A stretch of DNA of 64,000 nt from Saposhnikovia divaricata (GCA_036435485.1 CM071594.1:97119001-97183000); one strand, 5' to 3'. Numbered from the stretch's first letter, positions 10,025 through 22,428 are shown. Notes: generated from the letters alone by a model not told the origin. Program-made: numbers and translations.

Positions 10025-13000
10025 ATGGCAAACCCTAAACTCACCATACCATCCCAAACTAATTTCATTGCAATCACCAGTGATGTGGAAGCACCGAATG
10101 CTAATTTCAAGTGCTTTGTTCGGTGGTTGTCTGAATCATACATCAAGAGTGCGCTCTCAGCCAACCCAACTCTGTACATAGATCTATTGGAACAATTCTG
10201 GAGGACTGCTACTGTGGAGGTCATCGCTCTTGAGAATGCTATCACTTCTTATATTGTTCACTGCAAGATTCAAGGAGAGGATATCACTATCACCACTGCA
10301 GACATGAATCAAGCCTTGGATATGCAGCAAGAGACGTATGATGCTCTGGCCTCCAATGATGAGTTGGAAGAATTCTTTGACTTCATCAACTACTCTGATA
10401 CTATCAAGCTGGGAAAGTTGAATAGGAAGTTCTTGAGGAAAGAATGGAGCTTTGTATTTGCTACACTCCTTCATGTATTCACTGCACGGAAATCAAGCTT
10501 TGATCAGATTAGTACACCCGTGCAGCAGCTTGCCTATGCCTTGGCTCATGGGAGAAAGATAGATGTTGGACTTCTCATCCTACAGGAACTCTATGGGAGA
10601 CTTGGTCAGACCACAGCCAAGAGAGGTAATGAAATTTTCTTTCCTCGCTTTATTCAATCAGTACTTAACTTTAAAAATGCTTCATTGATTGAATTGCCTG
10701 GAGCAGATAAGAGTAAAATAGGCTATCCTAGGTCCATGACCAAACTCATTTTTGGTAATTTGGAGACTAGGAATGATGTGGATGTAAGACTTAGCATAAC
10801 TCCCCACATGGAGGGTTTGTTTAGGTCTTACCCCCACAACATGCCAATATTTGATTCAAAATCACAGTTAGCACAGCCTAAGCAAGGAGAACAAAGTGCT
10901 AACCCAAGGCCTGCTAACCAACCCCCTCAGCCAAACACTCTATCCAGCAAAGAGCCAACTGCATCATCCTCTCAAAAGGGTGATGTTAGTAAAAAGAAGA
11001 GAAAACAGGTTGCTTCTGAACCCTTAGAAATCTTAACTGAAGCAGCCTTGGCTGTAGAACTAGGGTTAGAAAGTGAGAAACCTGAGTTACCTATCATAAG
11101 CCTAAAGAAGAAGAAGAAGTCTAAAACCACCTCTTCAGTCACTCAAATGGCTGAAGTTGTAAAATCAGGGGCACACAGCTCACTAGATGTATCCTCTCAA
11201 CAGGATGCATCTATAGAATCAAGCATCCTCCCCAATGCACCTATCTGTAAAGAGTCAGCACAAGGGAGTGATAAGGCTGGCACAACACTGAGTGGAGAGC
11301 ACATCATAACTGAAACTCCCTCTATTTCTCAGGGGGAGTTGCCAAAATCTTGTCTACAACACACTTCTCTTTCAGAATCTACCACTCATATTTCTTTGAA
11401 GCCTGCAACTCAAGCAATTGAGGAGCAAGGCATTGATCATCAAGAATTCTTTTCCTTTGATGAGCCAATGAATTCAAGTGACTTGGTGCATGACACCTTG
11501 CTCACCACCCAGGTACCACATTTGGATGGTCAGGGAATGCATGCTGGGGCATATCCTAATGACACCATCGCAAACACAGAGGATTCACTAGTTCTTACTA
11601 GAGACTCTGTGCCTGTGTCAACTACTGTTGTAACTCATCCCACTTCTGTGGAGACAGCAGTAGTAGAGTCTGTTCATCCGGTTGCAGAAGTTGCATCTGT
11701 AACTGAGGAGCCTAGCAAGTCTAGCTCTAGCTCTAACTTTTTGTCTCAATGGCTGAAGCCTGTGCAACATGACAGTGCTTCAGGATCAGGGTCTGTTCCA
11801 CCACAATTGACGGTTGAAGCACTTCAAAGCTTAGTTGTGGATCAGATCCCTGAGTTCACAAAAATTGCTCAGCACTTTCTCACTGCAAACATGCCCAATC
11901 CAGACTATGAAGCTATTCTCCTATGTCACAAAGAGGATGTAGAGCTACAGAAGGAGAAGATCATAGATGAAACTGAGAGAGATGGGAATATCGATGCTTG
12001 GCTGCAAGGAACCAATTCAATCCCTCTCTCAGAAGGTCTCCAGTATCTCAGAGAAGAGTACATCACATCACTAGGGTCCAATGCCAAATCTCTCAACCCT
12101 ACTGATGTGTTTGAAGCAGTGAATGACAGCTATAAAGGCACTCTCAAGGCTGCACACTATCTTGGTAAAGGCTTAAAGACAGAAATTAATGAAGTGTGTT
12201 CAGCTACAACCAAGGAGGTGCATGAGATCAAGAGGACTTTTGATGCTAAATTCCCTCAATTGGAGACTGTTCTCAAGGACATTCGAACCTGCAATGCTAC
12301 TTGCACCAGGATGGACAATGGTTTGGCTATTCTCAAGGATGCTGTCACAAATCTGGGGCACAAATTTCAATCCTTATCAGATCAGACAACTGATGCCAAT
12401 GCCATGCTCAGGACCCTCTTTGCAAATCAATATGGAGACAAGCTGGTCACTGAGGTTCCTGTGCATGAGATGTCAAGGTTCGAAGTGCAGAGACTGAAGG
12501 ATCAATCCCTATCTGGTTTTAAGGCCAATGAACTCTTCACTAAAGTGGATACTCTTGAAAAGGAGGTAGTCTCTCTCCACAAGTCCAATGCTCATCTTAC
12601 AGACACTGTGACAACTCTGACTGAGCAGTTGAACACTCAAGCCACCACCACAGCTGATGTTCTTCTGCATCAACAATCAATGTTGTCTGCAATGATGAAG
12701 CACATGGGTCTCCCTCTACCTGATGAATCTTCAACTCCAAAGGTGCCTCCTACAGTCCCTGTGTCTGTCAACAAGCCTAAGGGGGAGAAGAGGATATCAA
12801 AGAACTCAAATCCAAAGGGGGAGAGACCACTAGAAAAGGGCATCAAGATCACTGAGGGTGGCCATCAGAGAACTTTGAAATCTACTACTCATGTGCCTGG
12901 AAAAGGAAAGGACAAAGTTGATGAGCCTCCCACTTCTCTGCCAGTTGTCACTCTACCAACTGTGCACATCACTACTCCTGATGGTCAAAGGCAGTCTATC

Positions 13001-14803
13001 ACAACCACAGTGGTTGCAGGGAGTATGCCATCTGACAAGCCTCGAATCTCAATATCTAAGAGTGCCAAGCCAGTAGAAGTGAAGGTGGTCACTGAGGCCA
13101 AGCTACAAGAAATTGCAAACTCAAATGTCTATCATGATGATGCATTCTTGGAGCTTCTGAAAGTCTCTAGAGAACAGGCTGGTGATGCTCTGCTATATCA
13201 TGAGAGTTTGAAGAGTCAGATTGACTGTCTCACTGTAGTACCAAGGAGGCTTAATGATCTATGGCTCAAGGAGATATTGATGGTAGGAAAGAACAAGATA
13301 TGGCACTTAACCATCAATACTCTACAGAGTCTAAAGCACTCAGAAGTGAATGTGCTCCTTGGACTAATTGAGAAGGGAAATGAGAACAACAAGAGTCTTC
13401 ATGATGAATTGAGGAATGGTCAACCTTCAAGGCTACCTGAAGTTTTCACAGATCCTAGAACTATTATCTACCAGGCTGGAACAAGAATTGAAGATATCAA
13501 GCAGCTGGTCATTCCTAAGCATCTAACTCCTCAAAATAAAAATCTCATCATAGCCATCATTGAGAAACTGATCAAGAAGAAGGGATCAAGAACAGCAGAA
13601 GAATTAGAAGCTATATCTTATCTCAGGTCATATATTGCAACTGGCATTGTATCTGAGACTGCTAAGTTTAACCCAAGCAAAGATCAAGACAAGGATGAAG
13701 ATAAAAGTGATGGAAGGAGAAGACATCACAGGAGTAATAAGGGTGATGAAGACAAGAAGAAGAAGAAGGATGATGAGAAGAGGAAGAATGATGATGATCA
13801 AGGTAAAGGCTCTGAGAGGAAAAGTGGAAGACAGCAAGCCTCAGGCATTGCTGACAGTAACCTCACCACAACACAAGACTCTAAGTCTAGGGTGAATGCT
13901 GCCAGTAGTGACCTTTCAAAATTTGCATCTATGGCTTCTGCAACTGTCTTGCCACCTCAAGAAGAGAAGAAGATTCAAGTCAAGAAACCATCTGTATGTT
14001 TCAAAAAGCAAACTGCTAATGGAATACTACAATGGTCTACAAACAAAGGTCACATACTGCTGCCAAGTAATCATGTAAAAAGAATCAAGTTCAAGCAAGC
14101 TGCAAGGAAATCAAAGCCAACCACATCAAAAACCCTGACAATCTATCCAGGCCTAAAACTCCAACCACTAGATGAAGATTATGATGTAGACCAACTGCAA
14201 TTTTTGCAAGCTCAAAGAATCTATCATGTTGCCATTGTTGATAATTGCCTTGAGATTAAATATTCTGATGGAAGGGAGGAGAAATTCAAACAAGGAGGAT
14301 GTCAACACTGGGGCAAGCTATATGACATAGAGAGAATCATTGCACTGTTGAGCTCAGAAGATAAAGTGGAGAGAGTATGGAAACTGGAGCTAATTGATTT
14401 TGTGAAAATGAAGAGAGATCATGAAGAAAAAGTCAGAAAAGAGTGTTTTGAGAAATGGCTGGCAAGGGAGAGAGAAATTGAGAGACTGGAAAGTGAAGCA
14501 GAAAAGCTGAGGAAAAAGGGTTTGTGTAGAGTTCAGTTCAACCCCTACATGGTAAAGTATAGGAGGAGGAATGGAAATCAAGTCAACATCAGAATGAATC
14601 TACTCAACCACTATCCTGCAAATATTCTGGAACCAGTACTTGAAGATTTCAAAGACTCAATTTTGCTTGAAGAATTGGATGCTATGGCAGAAATAATAAA
14701 AGCTATGGATGAGAATACAAGGAAGGAGAAAGAAAGAAGAGAGAAAGAATATGATGAATTTCAAGCCAAAGCTATGGAAAGGGAATCAAAAGACAATGGC
14801 TAG
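10025..14803 (+). CDS. Giant third ORF (1592 codons) of unknown function in the inner copia
   Basis: Intact ORF in sense orientation between RNase H and the 3' LTR, with a good start context (CCAAATGGC). Residues about 1-260 form a domain shared with the outer element's third ORF (1-1497). A long S/T/P-rich, low-complexity region follows (about 270-590), then coiled-coil-prone heptads (about 700-900). Next is a charged K/D/R-rich stretch (about 1220-1275, with DKKKKKDDEKRK), and last a conserved-looking C-terminus with long charged helices. No signal peptide, transmembrane segment or catalytic motif is visible, so the customary label 'envelope-like' is not supported. It takes up a third of the element, and it is uninterrupted although pol carries a stop. 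Possible roles are nuclear import, chromatin targeting or anti-silencing; none is shown. Confidence 0.85.
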   Translation: MANPKLTIPSQTNFIAITSDVEAPNANFKCFVRWLSESYIKSALSANPTLYIDLLEQFWRTATVEVIALENAITSYIVHCKIQGEDITITTADMNQALDMQQETYDALASNDELEEFFDFINYSDTIKLGKLNRKFLRKEWSFVFATLLHVFTARKSSFDQISTPVQQLAYALAHGRKIDVGLLILQELYGRLGQTTAKRGNEIFFPRFIQSVLNFKNASLIELPGADKSKIGYPRSMTKLIFGNLETRNDVDVRLSITPHMEGLFRSYPHNMPIFDSKSQLAQPKQGEQSANPRPANQPPQPNTLSSKEPTASSSQKGDVSKKKRKQVASEPLEILTEAALAVELGLESEKPELPIISLKKKKKSKTTSSVTQMAEVVKSGAHSSLDVSSQQDASIESSILPNAPICKESAQGSDKAGTTLSGEHIITETPSISQGELPKSCLQHTSLSESTTHISLKPATQAIEEQGIDHQEFFSFDEPMNSSDLVHDTLLTTQVPHLDGQGMHAGAYPNDTIANTEDSLVLTRDSVPVSTTVVTHPTSVETAVVESVHPVAEVASVTEEPSKSSSSSNFLSQWLKPVQHDSASGSGSVPPQLTVEALQSLVVDQIPEFTKIAQHFLTANMPNPDYEAILLCHKEDVELQKEKIIDETERDGNIDAWLQGTNSIPLSEGLQYLREEYITSLGSNAKSLNPTDVFEAVNDSYKGTLKAAHYLGKGLKTEINEVCSATTKEVHEIKRTFDAKFPQLETVLKDIRTCNATCTRMDNGLAILKDAVTNLGHKFQSLSDQTTDANAMLRTLFANQYGDKLVTEVPVHEMSRFEVQRLKDQSLSGFKANELFTKVDTLEKEVVSLHKSNAHLTDTVTTLTEQLNTQATTTADVLLHQQSMLSAMMKHMGLPLPDESSTPKVPPTVPVSVNKPKGEKRISKNSNPKGERPLEKGIKITEGGHQRTLKSTTHVPGKGKDKVDEPPTSLPVVTLPTVHITTPDGQRQSITTTVVAGSMPSDKPRISISKSAKPVEVKVVTEAKLQEIANSNVYHDDAFLELLKVSREQAGDALLYHESLKSQIDCLTVVPRRLNDLWLKEILMVGKNKIWHLTINTLQSLKHSEVNVLLGLIEKGNENNKSLHDELRNGQPSRLPEVFTDPRTIIYQAGTRIEDIKQLVIPKHLTPQNKNLIIAIIEKLIKKKGSRTAEELEAISYLRSYIATGIVSETAKFNPSKDQDKDEDKSDGRRRHHRSNKGDEDKKKKKDDEKRKNDDDQGKGSERKSGRQQASGIADSNLTTTQDSKSRVNAASSDLSKFASMASATVLPPQEEKKIQVKKPSVCFKKQTANGILQWSTNKGHILLPSNHVKRIKFKQAARKSKPTTSKTLTIYPGLKLQPLDEDYDVDQLQFLQAQRIYHVAIVDNCLEIKYSDGREEKFKQGGCQHWGKLYDIERIIALLSSEDKVERVWKLELIDFVKMKRDHEEKVRKECFEKWLAREREIERLESEAEKLRKKGLCRVQFNPYMVKYRRRNGNQVNIRMNLLNHYPANILEPVLEDFKDSILLEELDAMAEIIKAMDENTRKEKERREKEYDEFQAKAMERESKDNG

Positions 14804-14950
14804 TTCTTCATCATAGGCTGTAAGATTACTCACTCTGTAGTTCTATCCAAATTGCTAATGGAAATTCATACCTGTACTGTCAAGTTTTATCTTTATGTAT
14901 GATAGGCTTGTTATCAGACATGAAATTGTGACTAAGGGTCTTACTCACAA

Positions 14951-14962
14951 TTTGGGGGAGAT
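14951..14962 (+). other. Polypurine tract of the inner copia
   Basis: TTTGGGGGAGAT directly abuts the TG of the 3' LTR, the expected plus-strand primer site. Confidence 0.9.
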
Positions 14963-16110
14963 TGTTAGTCACAGAGGCATGCCTGAATACATCTAATAAC
15001 AAGCCTAAGTATGTGTAATGCTATGCATTACCTACATGACCTCTTAACTGAGGGAACCTCTAGTTGTAGAGTTTCTATTTGTTCTGTACTTGTAATAGGC
15101 ATCAAATTCTAGTTGTGTTACTGTAATTATAAAGTCAAGAATAATGCTTGAAAGAAGTTCCAAGGTTCATGCCTCAAGCAAGGAGATAAAGACTGCCAAA
15201 TAATCACAGTTGGGATTTGAAGAAATGAAGAATTTGCCTAAGTACCAATTCGAGAAGTACATTTGTCTATTCGAGAAGTCTAGCATTCGAGAAGTCTGGA
15301 GTTCGATATCTCAGAAGACACTATTCGATATCTCTCAATATGCTATTCGATATCTCAGGGATTCGATATGTCAAAATGCTCTATTCGATATCTCAAGGAG
15401 TCCCAGAGAAAAGAGCTATTCGAGAAGTGATTCGATATGTCAAGATAACACTATTCGAGAACTCAGAGTTATCGATCAAGTCAACTCCAGTTCTCGAATC
15501 ACCCACTTAGTCACTTCTCGAATACATTCTTGAGGACAAAATACTGAAGAATTGTACAAGTCAGAGACTTGCAACAAGCCAGCACACTTTATTTGACTCT
15601 GTCCTATAAAGCATGCTGGAAAGCCTACAAAGAAGCTTGGAGAGATAAGACAAGGGACAAGGAGCTGAAGAAGTGGATCTAAACAGGCTTTTCAAAGTCA
15701 AATCTGTAGCCGTTTGGACTCTTACTAAAATGAGATAGACAGACTGGAAAGCGCTTTTGTTTTACCTACCTCATTTGTAGTAAGTGGGTGTATCCATGTC
15801 TATAAGGATACAGCCTCACTTCCTTAGCTGTTAAGGTTTTGAAGTTTCTCAAAAATATCCAGTAAATATCTCTCTGAGAAAAACGAAGCTGAGAATACTA
15901 TCATTTGTATTCACAGATTGTAGCAAGATCTTTATCTAATAAAATATTAGATTAAAGTGATATTGTGTTGTGTTTGTGTTTAATTTTCCGCATCTTCATA
16001 TCTCACACACTCATCACTTATCTTGCTGCAAAGATTCAAGACCGAAGAAAAATTCAAGAATCCATTCACCCCCCCCCTCTGTATTCTTTTACTGTATTCA
16101 ATACTCAACA
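14963..16110 (+). repeat. 3' LTR of the inner copia
   Basis: 1148 bp, TGTTAGTCAC...ACTCAACA, differing from the 5' LTR at two positions by eye (C/T and A/T in the 15570-15610 area). It carries the same TTCGAGAA array (about 15249-15522) and TATAAG (15801-15806). Confidence 0.97.
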
Positions 16111-16115
16111 TAACT
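16111..16115. repeat. Target-site duplication TAACT, right copy
   Basis: Exact match to 2251-2255, directly after the CA of the inner 3' LTR; outer-element sequence resumes here. Confidence 0.97.
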
Positions 16116-16823
16116 AATATAACTATGATAAATTCGAATATAACAATCAGATGGATTGTTATACCGATTGTTATATTTAAACAAAATAGCTAATATAACT
16201 ATTCTAAAAATCGAATATTAATAGAATTTTAACAAGTAATAAATTCTAATAATAAAACAACTTAATTATTAACTAATATATTATAAATAACACATTAATT
16301 TACACTAGCATTATCAGACATAATTAAAATTATTAAAACGATCATAGGTAGTCCTTTTTACGAAATCAAACATCAATAACAAAAGGACAAACACTACAAA
16401 ATAAATAAAATAAAATAAAATAACATACTAAATATTTACATAATTATTTCTGATGAATTATAAATCTATAAATTTTCTAATAAAATAATTTCCATATAGA
16501 AAATTATTCAAAAAGAAACTATGATTTATTTAAACAACAAAAATAATTAAACTGAATTTAAAATAATAACATTTTCAAGAAAAATAGATTTCTCATAAAT
16601 TACAGCTTGTAAAATTCGAGAAAAATATTTTTAAAGAAAATAAATTAATCTAAAAACACAAGAAGTAATTAAAAATATATAGAGAAGATAATAACAATGA
16701 TTTAAGAAGAAACAAGCAAAAGTATAAGTTGATAAAATAATTATACAAGTGATTTTAATAACAAATATTAACACATCAATCACTTGTAAATTATTAAAGA
16801 TCAAACCTCAGATATTAACCAGT
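16116..16823 (-). other. Remainder of the outer pol-third ORF spacer
   Basis: Very AT-rich non-coding DNA downstream of the outer pol. The first 100 bases continue the ATATAACTAT/GATTGTTATACCGATTG array that was cut by the inner insertion. The rest shows no ORF or clear repeat. Confidence 0.7.
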
Positions 16824-19800
16824 TTAATTACTAGGACTATTTAACATACCCAATTCACCAACAACTCTGGTAAATGTGGATTCGTCAAGAGACTTAGTAA
16901 AAATATCTGCTGTTTGTTCTTCCGTAGGTACAAAAAATAACTCCACGGTACCATTCATGACATGCTCTCGAATAAAATGATACCTGATGTCAATATGCTT
17001 TGTCCCTGTGTGCTGCAAAGGATTGTTAGAGATTGCTATGGCACTTGTATTGTCACATAAAATTGGAATTTTATCAAGCACAAAGCCATAGTCTCTCAGC
17101 TGATTCCTGATCCACAAAATCTGTGTGCAACAGCTTCCAGCAGCTATATATTCAGCTTCAGCTGTTGAGTTGGAAACTGTTTGTTGTTTCTTGCTGTACC
17201 AGGAAACCAGTCTACCACCTAGGAATTGACAACTCCCAGATGTGCTTTTTCTATCCACAACACTTCCTGCATAGTCTGAATCTATATATCCAACAAGATT
17301 AAAACCAGAATCTTTAGGGTACCAGATGCCTAAGTTAGGCGTACCCTTAAGATATGTCAGAATTCGTTTAACAGCAATGAGATGAACATCTCTAGGATCC
17401 GATTGGAACCTTGCACACAAACACGTAGCATGCATAATATCAGGTCTACTCGCAGTAAGGTAAAGTAATGAGCCTATCATACCTCTGTAGCTTGTGATAT
17501 CTACCTTGGCAGAATTTTCACATGCTCCAAATTTGATAGCAGTAGATGATGGTGTTCTTGCTGAAGATGAGTCCTCCATTTGATACTTCTTGAGAAGCTC
17601 TTTGACATACTTGGATTGACAGATAAATATTCCAGCTGTCCTTTGATTTATTTGCAATCCAAGAAAGAACTTCAGCTCACCCATCATGCTCATTTCAAAT
17701 TTACCCTGCATTAACTTTGCAAATTTCTTGCACAAAAGATCATTAGTAGACCCGAATATTATATTGTCCACATAGACTTGGACTATAATTGTATCATTCT
17801 TATGTTTCTTTGTGAAGAGAGTTTTGTCTATGACACCTCTAACAAAATCATTTTCAAGTAAAAATTCAGAGAGAGTGTCATACCATTTCCTTGGTGCTTG
17901 CTTAAGACCATAGACAGCCTTGAAAAGGAAGTAGACATAGTCAATTAAATCTGGATCTTTAAAACCAGGAGGCTGTTCTACATAAACCTCTTCATCTACC
18001 TTTCCATTCAAGAAAGCACTCTTGACATCCATTTGATAAACTTTAAAGTTTGAATATGTTGCGAATGCCAAGAATATTCTTATAGCCTCAAGTCTAGCCA
18101 CTGGAGCATAGGTCTCATCATAGTCAATGCCTTCAGATTGGGAGTAACCCTTTGCTACCAGTCTTGCTTTATTTCTCGTCACTGTGCCATCTTCATCAAG
18201 TTTGTTTCTGAATACCCACCTTGTGCCAACTACTGGTCTGTCTGTAGGTCTGGGTACCAGCTTCCAAACTTCTTGTTGTTTAAATTGATTGAGTTCATCT
18301 TGCATAGCAATCACCCAATCAGAATCAGAGAGAGCTTCTTCAGTTTTCTTAGGTTCCATTTCAGATAGAAACCCTGAATAATTGCATTGATTCTGAAAAG
18401 CTCTTCTAGTCTTTACACCAACAACTGGATCACCAATGATTAACTCAAAAGGATGAGCTCTATTCCAAACAGTCTGTCTGGGAAGATTAGATCTTGATGA
18501 TTCGCCTTGATCTTCATTGAGATGTTGTGTGTGACCAGTTGACCCTTCATTTTCTCCCCCTGAGTTGTTGCCAGGTTGACTAGATGATGATTGTTTAGAA
18601 GAGTCAGGGGAATTTTGACTACTATCATTGTTTTCATCACCATTACCCTGATCATCATTGTTGTCATTAGCATCAGCAAAAATCTCAGGTGCATTGTCAT
18701 CATCTGAATCTGTATCTGTCATGTCATCGAAAGATAGCTTCTCAGATGGATTCTCAGTTTGGATACTAGGGAGTTTAGTGTCATCGAATGTTACATTGAC
18801 ACTTTCCATCATCTTCTGTTCATCAATTACATACACCCTGTATGCTCTCATTGAATAACCAATAAAAATTGCTTCAAATGCTTTGGTTTCGAATTTACCA
18901 CCTTGATCATCACCTTCTTTAAGCACAAAGCACTTTGCCCCAAATACATGAAAGTATTTGAGTGAAGGTTTCTTATCAGCCATAATTTCACAGGGTGTCT
19001 TCATTTGATCTTTATTGATTAGTGTTCGATTCTGGGTATAGCACGCAGTATCGATGGCTTCAGCCCAAAAGTACAATGGAAGCCTTGATTCACTTAGCAT
19101 AGTACGTGCAGCTTCAATCAAGGTTCTATTCTTTCTTTCCACTACCCCATTTTGCTGAGGAGTTCTTGGAGCTGAATAATGTCTGGTTATACCCTTCTCA
19201 GTGCAAAAGTCATTTAGAACTGAATTCTTGAATTCAGTTCCATTGCCTGATCTTATAGCTCTCACTGGATACGTAGAATCTCGCTCAATTAATTTAATGT
19301 GATCAATCACCAGTTGTGGAGTCTCATCTTTAGAATTCAAAAACAGAACCCATGTGTATTTTGAAAAATCATCAACAATCACTAGAGCATATCTCTTCCT
19401 TGACATAGACATCATATTAACTGGACCAAACAAATCCATATGAAGTAATTGTAATGGTTCAGTTATTGAATATGTATCAGTGCTCCTGTGACTTGCCCTT
19501 TTTAGCTTGCCTTTTTGACATACATCACACAGTCCTTCTTGAGTGAATTCCATTGAAGGCAAACCTCTCACCAACTCTCTTTTAACCAGTGAATTCATTG
19601 TCTTAAAATTAAGATGAAAAAGTTTCTTGTGCCATAGCCAACTCTCATCATTAGATGCTTTAGAGTAGAAGCAAGTGACATCTTCAGTGCTTCCTGAGTT
19701 CATATTGGCTACGTACAGATTGCCTTTTCTAACTCCTGTCAGTTGTGGCTTTTCATGTCTCTTGTGTGAAATTAGACAATTCTTCTTGTTGAAATGAACT

Positions 19801-20096
19801 TCATAACCTTTGTCACAGAATTGACTGACACTGAGCAAATTGTGCTCAAGTCCTTTCACAAAAGAGACTTCATCAATGATAACATTTCCAGCTTCAAGTC
19901 TGCCATATCCATCAGTTCTACCTTTGCTGTTATCTCCAAAGGTAACTACTGGGCCAGCCTTCTCCACCACATTTGTCAGCAGGGTTCTATCACCAGTCAT
20001 ATGCCTCGAACATCCACTGTCCAAGATCCAGGTCACTCGTTCAACCTGCTCAACACCCTGCAATGACAAATGGATTAAACCTTCTTTGGAACCCAA
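16824..20096 (-). CDS. pol: Pol of the outer copia: open frame but catalytic residues changed
   Basis: 1090 codons without a stop: protease ([12 protein letters not shown] near residue 26), pre-integrase HHCC, integrase, linker, reverse transcriptase, RNase H. Two key residues are altered. The integrase motif reads RSGNGTEF instead of RSDNGTEF (Gly near residue 284, codon 19247-19245). The reverse-transcriptase box reads YVDN instead of YVDD (Asn near residue 778, codon 17765-17763). Both losses should abolish catalysis from what is known of these families. RNase H motifs ([28 protein letters not shown]) are retained. The frame is -1 relative to gag and begins inside the gag end, as in the inner element. 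Confidence 0.92.
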   Translation of the reverse strand: MGSKEGLIHLSLQGVEQVERVTWILDSGCSRHMTGDRTLLTNVVEKAGPVVTFGDNSKGRTDGYGRLEAGNVIIDEVSFVKGLEHNLLSVSQFCDKGYEVHFNKKNCLISHKRHEKPQLTGVRKGNLYVANMNSGSTEDVTCFYSKASNDESWLWHKKLFHLNFKTMNSLVKRELVRGLPSMEFTQEGLCDVCQKGKLKRASHRSTDTYSITEPLQLLHMDLFGPVNMMSMSRKRYALVIVDDFSKYTWVLFLNSKDETPQLVIDHIKLIERDSTYPVRAIRSGNGTEFKNSVLNDFCTEKGITRHYSAPRTPQQNGVVERKNRTLIEAARTMLSESRLPLYFWAEAIDTACYTQNRTLINKDQMKTPCEIMADKKPSLKYFHVFGAKCFVLKEGDDQGGKFETKAFEAIFIGYSMRAYRVYVIDEQKMMESVNVTFDDTKLPSIQTENPSEKLSFDDMTDTDSDDDNAPEIFADANDNNDDQGNGDENNDSSQNSPDSSKQSSSSQPGNNSGGENEGSTGHTQHLNEDQGESSRSNLPRQTVWNRAHPFELIIGDPVVGVKTRRAFQNQCNYSGFLSEMEPKKTEEALSDSDWVIAMQDELNQFKQQEVWKLVPRPTDRPVVGTRWVFRNKLDEDGTVTRNKARLVAKGYSQSEGIDYDETYAPVARLEAIRIFLAFATYSNFKVYQMDVKSAFLNGKVDEEVYVEQPPGFKDPDLIDYVYFLFKAVYGLKQAPRKWYDTLSEFLLENDFVRGVIDKTLFTKKHKNDTIIVQVYVDNIIFGSTNDLLCKKFAKLMQGKFEMSMMGELKFFLGLQINQRTAGIFICQSKYVKELLKKYQMEDSSSARTPSSTAIKFGACENSAKVDITSYRGMIGSLLYLTASRPDIMHATCLCARFQSDPRDVHLIAVKRILTYLKGTPNLGIWYPKDSGFNLVGYIDSDYAGSVVDRKSTSGSCQFLGGRLVSWYSKKQQTVSNSTAEAEYIAAGSCCTQILWIRNQLRDYGFVLDKIPILCDNTSAIAISNNPLQHTGTKHIDIRYHFIREHVMNGTVELFFVPTEEQTADIFTKSLDESTFTRVVGELGMLNSPSN

Positions 20097-22428
20097 ATTT
20101 GATTGGGTCCAGAATACTTAAAGAATTGGCCTTTGTCAGGCAAAACAACATTCTTTACTTTAACAACAGCTTTACCATTATTCAACAAATATTTCACTTT
20201 ATAAACAGATTTGACAAACTTCTATTTTTTTCTAGGTATCCATGTTTCTTTAGCAGCAATAACACTTGTTTCATTAACTGGACATTTGACCTTGTAAACA
20301 ACCTTAGTAGAACTTTGTTTAGGCTTAGGTACAAATGTTTCTCTCCTAACATAAGGAGGACTAGCAGTCATTGATCTGACATTTTTGTTTCTGTTCATAT
20401 GTTGTCTAGGGGCAGTCTTATCAGCACATGCATGATTACCAGAAAAGTAAGCAGACATGATATTAAAAGCACAAGACATACAATTGACAACACCACATGC
20501 TTTATGAGATGAATCAATAATAGGCATAGCATGCATGTCAGACTTGTTATTGTTCTTTTTCAACTTGTTGTCACTTAACCCAATTTGAGAAGAACTAGTT
20601 AACTCAACAACCTTAACTTGTTCCTTAGCAGATTTGTCATTATCAAGGACTATGCCATTAGCACTGTCCTCATTTTTCATTTCTTCCTGAATGACAATAG
20701 AAATCATATTGGGTGGTTCAGCAACAGATTTTTTAAACATTGGTTTTTCAACATTCTTGAGAATGTGTGGTATACCTCTTTCTTTAGCTGAAATAGGATT
20801 AGGAGAATGATTGCTTAAAGAACCAACAGCTTGATTGTAATCAAACCGTATTCCTACAGTTCGTTCTACTGCTTGTTTGTTGAAGAACTCTTTAGAAACT
20901 TTAACAGTATTATAACAAGCTCTAATCTGTGTTTCAAGTTCTTTAATCCTGATGTCTTGTTCAGCAATCCTATCAACTTGTTTTACCATGTATTCTCCTA
21001 ATGACTTATCTCTGTAATTAAGTCGAGCTATTTCTTCTATATTCGTATCTTGATTAATCTGCACCTTTTTTAAATCTAACATTTCATTTTCAAGGTTAGT
21101 GTTAACAAGACTTATTCTCTCGTACCCTTTTTGTGCATTATTCAAGCAATTACGTAAACTATGAATTAACTCAGCATCAGTAAGAGTTACCGGTGTGGTG
21201 TAATAAGTTGATGATTCAGCATTTCCCACCAGCGCAAAGTTTCCATATTCTTCATCTTCGCTATCTGTGTCATCCCAGCTTTTACCAGCAGCTACATAAG
21301 CTCTTCCACTCTTCTTCTTTTCAGAAGCATAATCTTTCTTCTGTGCTTGCTTGGGTTTCTGACACTCAGTAGCAAAGTGTCCCAACTCATTACAATTGGA
21401 ACAACGGATCTTGCTTCTGTCAACAGTTCCAGTTTTATAACCTCCCTGTTACTAGAGGATGAAGAACCTCCTCTCTGAAATCTGTTATTTGACTTAAACA
21501 TGAACTTTGGATTTCTTCTGAATCTGAAGTTACTGAATTGTCTCACCATCATTGCCATAGATTCATCTTCCAATTGATCCAGCTCTTCAAGTGAGTAAAA
21601 TTCTCCACCATCCAGAGTAGCTGGTGTTTGGCCATGTTCCACTTCAGTTTGTTCCTTGTTGAAGCTTTTAGGTTGAACAACTTTAGCTTCCAGTTCCTTA
21701 GGAACCTCAACCACTAGAGCTGTAGAAGAATTTACCATTCTGCCTTTGCCATAGAATTCCTTTTGCTGTACTTGTTCTAATTCATATGTTTTCAGAACAC
21801 CAAACAGCCTTTCAAGAGCAATCTGAGTTAAATCTCTAGATTCTCTGATGGCGGTGATTCTATGCTCTAAGTGAGTAGGCATAGTCAATAAAAACTTCAT
21901 GTTGATCTCCTTCTGAGTATATTGCTTGCCATGAACTTGCAAGTTGTTGATTATTTTGTTATACCTTTCGAACACTTCCTGAATGCCTTCATTAGGGCCA
22001 GCTCTAAAGTGTTCATATTCAGAGGTCAAAATTTGAAGTCTATTTTCCTTGACTTCATCAGTCCCTTCATTAATGATCTCAATAGTTTCCCAGATGTGCT
22101 TAGCAGTTTTACAATTCCTTACATGGCTATACATTACAGCATCTAGGGAATCTAATAGAATGAGTCTCAAATTTTTATCCAATCCAGCTTCCTCTTTTTC
22201 TTCAGAGGTAAAGTTCTTAGGGTCCTTTGGATAGGATTTTGCAGGTATTGTTACAATTCCATTTGTAACTGTTTCAGTATCATGTTGGATAGGAATTACT
22301 GGTCCATTTTTCAAAACCCATAAAAATCTTGGATTTGCTACATCAAGAAATAACTCCATTTTGTTTTTCCACATGTCATAGTTATCTTTATTAAAGATAG
22401 GAATTTTAACATTGCCTTTGGCTGACAT
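20075..22428 (-). pseudogene. gag: Gag of the outer copia, broken by a frameshift and a stop
   Basis: Begins at ATG 22428 (start MSAKGNVKIPIFNKDNY) and aligns with the inner gag. The first frame ends in non-homologous residues after a serine-rich run. Around 21440-21460 the homologous frame changes, and the CCHC knuckle CSNCNELGHFATEC is in the second frame. That frame meets an in-frame TAG at 20224-20222, yet continues with gag-like sequence to TAA at 20077-20075 just after WVPKK, overlapping pol. One indel and one nonsense change are the simplest account. The product would have been the particle-forming gag. Confidence 0.88.

Larger units (their letters stand above)
2256..16110 (+). mobile_element. 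Inner young Sirevirus-like Ty1/copia element with a giant third ORF
   Basis: Complete 13,855-bp element: 1148-bp LTRs (2256-3403, 14963-16110), PBS at 3406, gag, pol, spacer, 1592-codon third ORF and PPT. By eye the LTRs differ at only two positions (near 2861 and 2897), so insertion was recent. TSD TAACT is perfect. The only obvious lesion is an in-frame TAG at 7712-7714 between integrase and reverse transcriptase. The protease motif LDSGCSNHMTGD, the gag/pol overlap in the -1 frame and the extra ORF place it in the same lineage as the outer element. It lies in the opposite orientation, inside that element's pol-third ORF spacer. Confidence 0.97.

Noticed and set aside
13628..13895. Overlapping small ORFs in the K/D-rich part of the third ORF
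   Set aside because: Low-complexity shadows in other frames of the long intact ORF.
10025..14803. Envelope protein
   Set aside because: Position alone suggests it; no signal peptide, transmembrane or fusion-like segment is visible.
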